The notes beneath the pieces were generated by a model, which made no database searches, was not told the DNA's origin, and saw nothing but the letters and a program-made list of their open reading frames with translations. From DATFVA01 sp963747755 (lineage in GTDB: Bacteria; Bacteroidota; Ignavibacteria; Ignavibacteriales; Ignavibacteriaceae), in NCBI GenBank assembly GCA_963747755.1, contig CAVVGK010000019.1:28608-92607 (forward strand): a stretch of DNA of 64,000 bases, in the 5' to 3' direction. Shown here piece by piece: positions 53,633-61,117 of the stretch (position 1 is the first letter of the stretch; each line of letters opens with the position of its first letter). The translations under genes and the position numbers were made by a program.

Positions 53633-54814
53633 TTAAATAAACATTGGGAAGACACTTTTCGCAATCGTACTATAACCTTTACTGATAACGTAGTACCTGG
53701 AAATATCAAGTTCTTCAGCACGTTTCCGCAGCATTTTCAAATCACTTTCGGAGGATTTCAATTTTACTTCAAATGCAATTTCCTTATTCAGGATAAAATC
53801 GATCTCGCTGATACCCCGTTTGTTATAAAAGTACAGGTCGCCGTAGTAACCCAGTTGATTAGCAACTGCGTTTTCAAAAAGCTGACCATCATTCACCTTC
53901 CCGATTGTGTTAAGCAGTCCCGTATCCTCAAAGTACACTTTTCTTCCGCCGGCAACAGATTTATCGATACGCTTAGAATATTTCGGAATGAGCTTAATAA
54001 AAAATACTCCCTGCAGGAGTTCGAGGTATTCATAAACCTTAGCTCTTGCAATACCCAGCTCACCTGAGAGTCTCGTGATGTCAAGAAGGTTTCCTGTCCG
54101 CGGGACAAGCAAAAGGATCAGGTCGCGCATATCCTTAATATCCTTAACATCTGATAATATTTTGATATCCTTTTCAAAAAAGGACACAAAAATATTTTTT
54201 AATATTAATTTCTTTGTACCTGTATCCGCGGTTGTTACAACCTCAGGAAAGCCGCCGTATTCCAGGTAATCATTATACCTGGATTCATATTTTTTATAGT
54301 CAATTAATGGATAAGAATCTTTCAATTCAAGCTGGTTTTTTCCTGAGGCCTGATCTGTTTTATCATTAAAAAATAAATATTCATCAAAGCTGAGAGGTTT
54401 CAGAAGGAACAAAAATTTCCTGCCGCTCAAAGACTCCGGAAACAGATTTTTCAGATAATAATTCGAAGAGCCCGTTACCACATACTTCACGTTAAATTTA
54501 TCGATATGAAATTTTATTATCCTCGTAATATCGGGGAAATTCTGAATCTCATCGATGAACACAAACAGTCTTGCCTCCCCTTTCACCCCCGCTTCCCGCT
54601 TCAGGCGGTGATAAATAGCATTGTAATCGATATCCTCAAAATTCAAATGATCCAGGGGATTCTCAAAATCGAACCATAATTTCGGATGGCTGACTTGTTC
54701 AAAAAGCTGCTTCATAAGCGTGGTTTTCCCCACCTGCCTCATACCAGTAATAATCAAAGCATTTTTATGATCCAGGTACTTCTGTAAATCATTAAAAAGA
54801 TATCTTTTTTTCAT
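53633..54814 (-). CDS. AAA ATPase with C-terminal DUF4143
   Basis: 393 residues. An N-terminal AAA_14-type P-loop ATPase carries Walker A in ITGMRQVGKTTLMKQL (residues 18-33) and Walker B in LFVFIDEIQNF. It is followed by a winged-helix-like segment (TRLSGELGIARAKVYEYLEL) and a DUF4143 nuclease-like domain (FYNKRGISEIDFILNKEIAF, EVKLK), whose E-x-D-x-n-E-V-K pattern matches the PD-(D/E)XK fold. These proteins are widespread in anaerobes; a role in DNA transactions or defence is suspected but unproven. A TACAAATAT inverted repeat just upstream may be its operator. Confidence 0.87.
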   Translation of the reverse strand: MKKRYLFNDLQKYLDHKNALIITGMRQVGKTTLMKQLFEQVSHPKLWFDFENPLDHLNFEDIDYNAIYHRLKREAGVKGEARLFVFIDEIQNFPDITRIIKFHIDKFNVKYVVTGSSNYYLKNLFPESLSGRKFLFLLKPLSFDEYLFFNDKTDQASGKNQLELKDSYPLIDYKKYESRYNDYLEYGGFPEVVTTADTGTKKLILKNIFVSFFEKDIKILSDVKDIKDMRDLILLLVPRTGNLLDITRLSGELGIARAKVYEYLELLQGVFFIKLIPKYSKRIDKSVAGGRKVYFEDTGLLNTIGKVNDGQLFENAVANQLGYYGDLYFYNKRGISEIDFILNKEIAFEVKLKSSESDLKMLRKRAEELDISRYYVISKGYSTIAKSVFPMFI

Positions 54815-54831
54815 ATTTGTCTGACTTTTTT

Positions 54832-54870
54832 TACAAATATACGCATATTTGTATAAATATCAATACAAAT
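54832..54870 (-). promoter_or_regulatory. Operator-like inverted repeat upstream of the DUF4143 ATPase
   Basis: TACAAATAT (54832-54840), ACGC, ATATTTGTA (54845-54853) form a perfect 9-bp inverted repeat 18 bases upstream of the start. Further half-sites ATTTGT (54815) and ATACAAAT (54863) flank it. Confidence 0.5.
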
Positions 54871-54884
54871 CCTCTCTTTGGACC

Positions 54885-54950
54885 ATCTTTAGACCATTAT
54901 GGACCATCCTTGGACGCTCCATGAGAGGGGTATGGTCCTAAATTTTATAC
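54885..54950. repeat. GGACCAT repeat with inverted arm
   Basis: GGACCAT, AGACCAT, GGACCAT and TGGAC follow each other at about 13-base spacing, then CTCCATGAGAGGGGT and the inverted ATGGTCC. A similar design is at 60640-60780. Apart from this and the operator, the gap 54815-55189 holds nothing I recognise. Confidence 0.55.
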
Positions 54951-55189
54951 GATTTTAGCTTAATTTAAAAGGATTTTAAGATTTGGTCGCTGTGGTCCGT
55001 AAGCATCAAGTGCATATCCATGGGAGTAAATCCCTCAAGTTCCGCCTGCGGGGTATTATTGTAATCCATTATCATTAAAAGCCCAGTGATATTAATACTC
55101 TTTTAATAAATATATGAAATTTTCAAATAAAGCCTTTGAATAATAAATTTCATCTGGGGAATAATGTGGACCCGGAACCGGGGAATCAA

Positions 55190-55360
55190 ATGAACCTGAA
55201 ATTTGTTACCGCGCTGATAATTGCGGTTATTTTTGCTTTCATTCTGGCGGCGATTTTTGGCAGGAGTGCGTGGGGGATCCCATTTGTGTTCATACTGGTA
55301 ATCATTTTCGGCGTTACATGGGCAGGCGGGGCACATTTACAAAAAGTCCTAGACGCGTAA
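55190..55360 (+). CDS. Small two-helix membrane protein
   Basis: 56 residues from ATG 55190 (MNLKFVTALIIAVIFAFILA), with GGGGA just upstream; the frame is open to a TTG at 55136 but that extension is hydrophilic and has no Shine-Dalgarno. Two hydrophobic helices are separated by FGRSAWG. It resembles small Bacteroidota membrane proteins that end in a W-x-x-P-F-G-P-like tail. Here the end (GGAHLQKVLDA) is encoded by a repeat (GTCCTAGACGC), so the natural C-terminus has probably been replaced. Function unknown. Confidence 0.6.
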   Translation: MNLKFVTALIIAVIFAFILAAIFGRSAWGIPFVFILVIIFGVTWAGGAHLQKVLDA

Positions 55361-55480
55361 GGGTCCTAAAACCCACTATATTCCCAAGGCGTTCATTTGA
55401 AAAAATCACTTCATTTCTTTTACCATTAATGGTTTAACAAAAAAAACCCGGCAACGGGGGTGCTGCCGGGCAGAAAAACA
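55343..55480. repeat. About 140-bp repeat with terminator hairpin (copy 1)
   Basis: AAGTCCTAGACGC, GGGTCCTAAAACCCACTATA, AAGGCGTTCATTTGAAAAAA, GGTTTAAC and the hairpin CCCGGCA...TGCCGGG. A near-identical copy is at 60383-60520. The hairpin with its T-run on the minus strand also serves as terminator for the 55508-55810 gene. Confidence 0.8.
55447..55470 (-). terminator. Rho-independent terminator
   Basis: CCCGGCA and TGCCGGG stem; eight T follow on the minus strand. It lies 38 bases beyond the stop of the gene at 55508. Confidence 0.75.
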
Positions 55481-55507
55481 TTTATTGGAAGAAAAAGTAA
55501 AGATTAT

Positions 55508-55810
55508 TCAGGCAAACCTTTCCCTGGGAGTCTTATTATTAGCTCTGAAGGATTCGACTAAAGTATTCAACCACGTTTTAATTGATTCTTTGGTTAACAA
55601 TATCATCCGATGTCTTGTTAACTGTCTTCTTACGATGGAAAAATCATAAATTTGGATCATAACCAACTCATTAGTTTCCGGATTAATATGGAATAAAATA
55701 TTCCCATCTATCTCTCTGACCTCGAGAGGAGATTTATTAAGCTCAGGATTAGAAACAAAAGCAGTTAGTAAATCTAATTCTTTATCTATTTTTAATTGGA
55801 TTTCTTCCAT
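55508..55810 (-). CDS. Small hypothetical protein, antitoxin-like
   Basis: 100 residues, soluble. The middle part (VREIDGNILFHINPETNELV, MIQIYDFS) resembles DUF2283-like small antitoxin proteins, in which N-x-x-T-x-E-L-V-x-I-x-I-x-D-F is common. The C-terminus (LTKESIKTWLNTLVESFRAN) is a helix. A fragment of another small protein overlaps its start (about 55799-55924), as in two-gene toxin-antitoxin units. The assignment is weak: no catalytic or DNA-binding motif is certain. Confidence 0.55.
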   Translation of the reverse strand: MEEIQLKIDKELDLLTAFVSNPELNKSPLEVREIDGNILFHINPETNELVMIQIYDFSIVRRQLTRHRMILLTKESIKTWLNTLVESFRANNKTPRERFA

Positions 55811-55924
55811 AATAATTTGCCTTTCTTAGGCTTATTTTCAGGATAAAAAGTGACTATAAAGTTCTTTTTCCCTAATAATCTACTAAAAAACGTTCCATAT
55901 CTTAATTCTACAACCGCAAATCAA
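55799..55924 (-). pseudogene. C-terminal fragment of a small gene upstream of the antitoxin-like gene
   Basis: Without a start codon, this frame reads AVVELRYGTFFSRLLGKKNF, IVTFYPENKPKKGKLLWKKF and overlaps the next start. The pattern (V-E-L-R-Y-G, then basic C-terminus) resembles the end of small DUF4258-type toxins. It is cut off upstream by a stop in AT-rich DNA next to a repeat. The identity is tentative. Confidence 0.35.
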
Positions 55925-55979
55925 ATATAATTAACGTATGTTAAATATCATAGAATATTTCCTCATACCATTAATGGGC

Positions 55980-56080
55980 AAAAAAAACCCGGCAACGGGG
56001 GTGCTGCCGGGCCGAACTCTTTCAATCATCACGAGGCAGGGGTAAACCTCTGTGAACAAGTTCTAAAGTATATAACAAGG
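55980..56080. repeat. Terminator-hairpin repeat (copy 2)
   Basis: CCCGGCA...TGCCGGG (55988-56011) followed by CCGAACTCTTTCAATCATCA, CGAGGCAGGGGTAAACCTCT and GTGAACAAGTTCTA. The same block follows the hairpin at 60486-60565. Within it GAGGCAGGGGTAAACCTC is a further imperfect stem. Confidence 0.75.
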
Positions 56081-56099
56081 GGAAAGTATAAAAGGTTCC

Positions 56100-56395
56100 C
56101 GGGGGGAGAAATATGGGGCTAAAGCCCGGATTGTTGTTATTAGCAGTTAGATGTCCGTTGGTTGAAAACCAACGGTAATATCAGCTGAAACCAACGGTAA
56201 TATCAGTTGAAACCAACGGCTAAATGTCCGTAGTTGAAAACCAACGGTAATGAGGTCAGGATATGCAAACCAACGGCAATATCAGTTGAAACCAACGGTA
56301 ATGCTGTTAAAACAGCGGTAATGCAGTTGAAACTGACGGCAATGGGGGTTGAAATGCGACGGCAATGTTAGGGTTAAAAGCAACGGGAATGGGTT
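56100..56395. repeat. CCAACGG-type palindrome array
   Basis: CCGTTGGTTGAAAACCAACGG-like units (written here in halves: CCGTTGG, TTGAAAA, CCAACGG) recur about eight times with tail TAAT or CAAT, mixed with CAGTTGAAACTGACGG. It is another stem version of the palindromes seen elsewhere. Confidence 0.8.
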
Positions 56396-58030
56396 AGAGA
56401 CCGTACCAGAGGGTGAGGGCGAAGGAATTTTTCTGGCCTAAGAGATAATCAGGGGTGCGGGCGGCATCCTCATCGGTGATATCCGAATACCAGTATTCGA
56501 AGCGGCCCCACAGATCGTGCAGCCACTCATATTGAGCGGAAAAACCGATACTGGTTTCCTTCCTTACAGGACCATATAAAAACGTCTCATCTTCCATAAG
56601 CGAATACGCATAAGCAATATCCTTCAGGCCGCCTTTTCTGATCTGCTGCAGCGGTCAATGACAGATCCAGTCCGCGCATCAGGCGGTAATCAAACTTAAG
56701 ACTCAGCTGGTCCGCATTCTGTCCCAGCCAGTCGCCCAGCGGATAATCAAGATGCTTATAGGTAGTCACTTCATCCTTATGCTCATACAGCCAGGGGGAT
56801 GTACGCGTATACTCAATATTTATATCAAGATTGGGGACAAAGAGGTCGACCTTCTTCCCTCCCACTGTTACCCCATACCAGGTATTGCTGAAATCCTGCT
56901 TCAGAACATTGCGTATCTCGGTAACGTCTATAAATACAGTCGAATAAAACTCGAAAGTCTCAGGCAGCCGTACAGCCGCATCAAAGAACATCTGTCCGTT
57001 GCTGTCCTCCACATCAAGCCGACCGGTATTATGATCAAGGAACTTGAAGAACATGAAAGGAATAAAAAACTCAGGACGAAGATCGCCCGTATAAATAACA
57101 GAATTCCCCAGCGACACATCCAGCCACTCAACAGGAGTAACACTCAGGAAATTAGCTGCTATATACTTTGAATGGTAAGCCTCCCTCAGTCGCGGGGCAA
57201 TACTTTCCGGGTACGCATAATAAAATTTTGAAGAATCCAGCACCAGCGAATTAAGCCACCCGTGCATATAATAAAACCTGAACCAGGAAACAGGACGAAG
57301 ATCAAGCCGCAGATAAGGATAAGACGGCGGTTTGGATGACAGGATAAGCTGACCCATCTTTCCGTGCCCCCAGTTCATATGCTCCTTTAACCAGTCCAAC
57401 CGATCCCCACTTCCAGTTGAAGTTAATAGCCCCGGTAAGCTCAGTATACTCAATCCCGTTAGGGGCTCCCTTCACAGATGCACCCGTTACAGGAGAAAAA
57501 GCCTTTGTTCTATCAGTATTATCACCATACTCGCCGTTATCGCGAAGATCAAGAGAACCGCCGAACCAGTCGCCGTAAGTGCCGAAGAACCCTGCGCCCC
57601 ACCAGCGCTTATGTCCCGACTTCCCGCCGATAGAAGAAATCCCATACCCGGCCACCGGCCACACCGAAACCCTGAAAAGCGAATCGCATAATGATAAAGA
57701 TACCATCTCTGTTTCTGGGGAAGGTTCATCTCATAAGCATATTCCTCCTCATACCACTCAAGCTGTTTCCGTTCAACTTCATTCAGCTGAGCCAGACTTC
57801 CCTGCCGCCTCAGATCAACTTATCAGCAATCAGCTTCCTCGGCAGCGGCAGCACCTCATTATGAAACTCAATCTACTCCCTTTAGCGACAATCGTTCCAG
57901 AAAATCATAAACCCCATTATCCGCAGGAGTATAAACAACCTGAGCAGATGCAGGCCGCATTTAATAATAAAGCAATAAGAAGAGATTTAATTCTCAATAA
58001 AATGATAAGTCTTATGAATGAAATGAATTA
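56394..58030 (-). pseudogene. Wzi-like capsule assembly outer-membrane protein, frameshifted
   Basis: A signal-like segment (KSLLIALLLNAA) near 57990 is followed by VVYTPADNGVYDFLERLSLK and VLPLPRKLIADKL. Next come WYEEEYAYEMNLPQKQRWYL (57487-57729 frame), VWPVAGYGISSIGGKSGHKR and WWGAGFFGTYGDWFGG (57302-57706). The long beta-rich frame (56587-57453) and the last strands (56394-56597, ending SFALTLWYGL) close it. At least five frame changes are needed. Domain order and N-terminal words match Wzi-like capsule assembly proteins of Bacteroidota, outer-membrane barrels that hold surface polysaccharide. Confidence 0.65.
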
Positions 58031-58084
58031 TATCTTAAAATATAATCGATAATAGGCAAATTTACGAACTGAGATCCAGGGAAA

Positions 58085-58150
58085 AGATGCGGCTAAAGCC
58101 GGGGGGGGTATAGTGTTGTCTGGTCCGTCGGTTAAAACGCGACGGCAATG
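58085..58150. repeat. Palindrome pair
   Basis: CGGCTAAAGCCG and CCGTCGGTTAAAACGCGACGG with tail CAAT (58124-58149), the CG-stem form of the palindrome family. Confidence 0.75.
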
Positions 58151-58205
58151 GGGTTGAGACTGAAGGAAATAAACGAATAGAAATTTTTGCTGGGGAATAA
58201 CCTGC

Positions 58206-59338
58206 TTACTTACTAACTGCTTCTTGCTCTCTTAACCACAATATTAACAACACCATCCACATATACTTAGCATCCGCTCTCCAGCCCAGCTGATCATACG
58301 AATCAAAATACCTGGCTTCAGAAGCCATAATTTCGTTCAGTGTTTTCGGCATATCTGCGTAGTACGGGGGAAACAGTCCGGGTTTATACTTCAGCCGCCT
58401 CTGATTTGTGTTCATCGGAATAAAGACTAAGATAATGAGGACTCAATGGACGCACCCCAACAAGCTTCAGATCGCCGCGCATCCAGTTATACAGCATGGG
58501 CAGCTCATCAAGCCAGACTTTCCTTAAAAACCTTCCCCATTTGTTACACGGAAATCATTATTAAACTTCCCGCCGTCCTTAAGATTATAAAGCTTAAAAA
58601 CATAAGACTGCAGGTATTCCGCATACGGATGCATAGTACGCAGCTTATAAACAGTTATAGGTTTGCCGTTCTTTACCAACACGGGCCAGCTGAACAAACG
58701 GACCATACGTAGGATGAGGGTCATAAGAAGGGCCTTCAACATTTCGGGCGGCAAAATACAGCAGACCATTTATCTCCTTAAGACCTTTCATCTCAAACCC
58801 GCAGGAGATCAACCTCCCAAGAGTTTCAGCTTTCGAGATCACCCTGTTCCTGCCCTTAGTAAGCCAGAAATAAAATTTACGTGTAGGTTTCCATTTAGGA
58901 AAAATCCTCTTATACGTAAAATCAATAACATAAAACAGGCGCGCGGCAAGAGGAGTATATTTCCTGTAAATCCTTTTTTTCCTCAGTTCGATTGTCTCGA
59001 CACACCCGATAAAGATACCATTAAACGGTACAAGATTATTGATCTTATTAAAGAACTTATTAAGGAACCGGATATCATTTATACGCTGAAGATTAACCAG
59101 GTTATAAATTTCAGCCTTATTAACATCAGGTATTTCAGATCTCTTTTTAACATTAACCGATTTTGGTAAAAGTACAATCCAGATCAGCATATTGGGAAAT
59201 AAAATCAGACAGTTCCGGGTGAAGACTGGGCTGAACCCAGGAATTTCACTAACGCTCTTTGACGTACAGGTATCGGAAATGCTTTAAGAGCAAGCTCTTT
59301 AAAACTAGGTCTGGCTTCGTGCATGTGGGAATTACCCC
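58206..59338 (-). pseudogene. Exopolysaccharide sugar transferase, frameshifted
   Basis: Reading from the 5' end: MLKYRGNSHMHEARPSFKEL (near 59338), then FLNKFFNKINNLVPFNGIFI, GCVETIELRKKRIYRKYTPL, LTKGRNRVISKAETLGRLIS (58645-59190). Then VYKLRTMHPYAEYLQSYVFK and NNDFRV (58524-58769). Then a W-G-R-F-L-R-K-x-W-L-D-E-L-P segment near 58520, and LKYKPGLFPPYYADMPKTLN (58206-58415). The KLRTMHPY and WLDELP words belong to the Bac_transf undecaprenyl-phosphate sugar transferase family that starts polysaccharide synthesis. At least four frame changes break it. Confidence 0.75.
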
Positions 59339-59599
59339 TGTACTTCAGCATTTAGTTGTAAAATTTTTCTTCATATTATCTTATATATCAAATACTTTGC
59401 CTGTCAAACAGCATAGAATCGATTAAAATCCTAACACACTTATAAATATTTTTACTGAAAAGACCACTATTCGTGTAATAACTACACAAATTTAATTAAC
59501 TTCAAAAATTCAAAATAACAACTGAAATAATAATAATTACTTAATACATCGAAATGATTTCAATCATACTTCCCTCACCCATTATAATAGACAAAAAAT

Positions 59600-60015
59600 C
59601 CCTCCTTTCGGAAAATCCTTACTTACTCCCTATTCTTCTTATTATTAATCCCGCGACCCCCAGCCACAACAACGTATTCGCCGAAATATCCTTCGAGAAC
59701 TGAGCAAGGAACAAAGCAAAAAGAAAAAAAAACATCACCGGAGGTCCAAGTTTCCAGGAATAATAAAATATAAGGCAAGCAAAACAAAAAAGAACAATAA
59801 ACCTATAATACCCAGCTCTGACGCAAACTCAAGAAAAATATTATGCGGGTAGGACATAAAATCCGTAATTTATTCCTCTAAAATTCTTAAAACCACCAAA
59901 CCCCTCCCCCGCAAGGGGACTATCAATAAACATATCAACCGCCGCGTCATACCCCTGAAGATGAGTATGAATAGAAGAATCGCCCTTAAAATCCATGTTC
60001 CTCATAATCCTGCAT
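59600..60015 (-). pseudogene. O-antigen ligase-like fragment
   Basis: Read on the minus strand: GDSSIHTHLQGYDAAVDMFI, DSPLAGEGFGGFKNFRGINY, then after a frame change SYPHNIFLEFASELGIIGLL and membrane segments (LWLGVAGLIIRR). The G-x-G-F-G plus P-H-N-x-x-L-E motif pair is characteristic of the Wzy_C/WaaL family. Only the C-terminal third remains, with no start. It lies next to the sugar transferase and Wzi-like remnants, so all three come from one polysaccharide cluster. Confidence 0.65.
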
Positions 60016-60029
60016 CGCAGAATACCTAG

Positions 60030-60395
60030 TAATCAGCGTACTACGGCAGTGCGGAGAAAAGTACCATACTGACCCACGGCCGTTCCGTTACTCAAACTTT
60101 GAAAATCGACCGCCTGGAGAATTCCGTCACTCACCGAATAACTCAGTTCAAACCAACCCGTTCCGCCGTCAGTCGATCTGAGGATATTTCCAAGGAGTCC
60201 CACAGCTGCAGCGTTCATTCCAATCTTTAAAATACACAGCCCAGAGCTCCTCCGTTGTACCGGAAGACTGCAATGTCCATGTCCGGCCGCCATTCTCCGT
60301 CCTCACGATCCTTCCGAAATAGCCAACCGCCACCCCGGTATTCGCATCCGAAAAAGCCACCTTATACAGATCCGAAGCTGAAAAGTCCTGGACGC
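60030..60395 (-). pseudogene. Ycf48/BNR repeat fragment
   Basis: Two overlapping frames give FSDANTGVAVGYFGRIVRTE, NGGRTWTLQSSGTTEELWAV (60169-60360) and GLLGNILRSTDGGTGWFELS, GTAVGQYGTFLRTAVV (60033-60293). These are three propeller repeats as in the T9SS proteins, without signal peptide or sorting tail. The fragment abuts a 140-bp repeat at 60383. Confidence 0.65.
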
Positions 60396-60570
60396 GGCAG
60401 GGTCCTAAAACCCACTATATTCTCAAGGCGTTCATTTGAAAAAATCACTTCATTTCTTTTACCATTTATGGTTTAACAAAAAAAACCCGGCAACGGGGGT
60501 GCTGCCGGGCCGAACTCTTTCAATCATCACGAGGCAGGGGTAAACCTCTGTGAACAAGTTCTATAATGGA
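60383..60570. repeat. 140-bp repeat with terminator hairpin (copy 3, longest)
   Basis: It joins both blocks seen separately at 55343-55480 and 55980-56080: AAGTCCTGGACGCGGCAGGG through GGTTTAAC, the hairpin CCCGGCA...TGCCGGG (60486-60509), then CCGAACTCTTTCAATCATCA and GTGAACAAGTTCTA. The gap 60396-61117 contains no gene. Confidence 0.8.
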
Positions 60571-60639
60571 TAACAAAGGAATGAGAGGAAAGGTTCCATA
60601 AGAAAACCAGAGTTGATAGCCTTTAACCGGAGGGTATAT

Positions 60640-60780
60640 TGCCTGGACACCCCATGCTCAGTCCATGTCCATCCATGTCCATCTCATATCGCCTCAGGAA
60701 AGCGGTATGGACATGGAAATCATTAGATTTCAGCATCTATTCACAACTTTTTTGATGCATGTCCATCATGTCCATCGAAT
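60640..60780. repeat. TCCATGTCCAT repeats with inverted arm
   Basis: GTCCATGTCCATCCATGTCC is followed by 24 bases (CTCATATCGCCTCAGGAAAG...) and then the inverted ATGGACATGGA; ATGTCCATCATGTCCATC recurs at 60760. It has the same layout as 54885-54950 with different words, including a similar bridge ending GCGGTATGG / GGGGTATGG. Confidence 0.55.
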
Positions 60781-61061
60781 TCCCTATTTATATATGTGGA
60801 TGTATTTGGTTAGGAATGTGAGACAAATTTGAGTGTAAAAAGGATAGATTATTATATATTTTATAATACAGTTTCATTAGATATCCCCATTGAAAGATAA
60901 AAAAAACCCGCTATATTCCCAAGGTTTAAATTCCAAAATTTTCTTTTTTCTTTATCCATTTACGGTTAGTGAAAGTTTTCGTATAAGGAATATTATCCTT
61001 TGTCAATTCGTCCTAGCTCATGCGTCTTTTGGGAAGAAAGAAAAAATCCTATAAACAAAAA

Positions 61062-61083
61062 CCGGCAGCGTGGATGCTGCCGG
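61062..61083 (-). terminator. Rho-independent terminator of the Kelch-like T9SS gene
   Basis: CCGGCAGC (61062-61069) and GCTGCCGG (61076-61083); TTTTTGTTTAT follows on the minus strand. It lies 35 bases past the stop at 61118. Confidence 0.8.
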
Positions 61084-61117
61084 CTGAGATCTTGTAATAG
61101 TTAAATTAAGTACTTCC

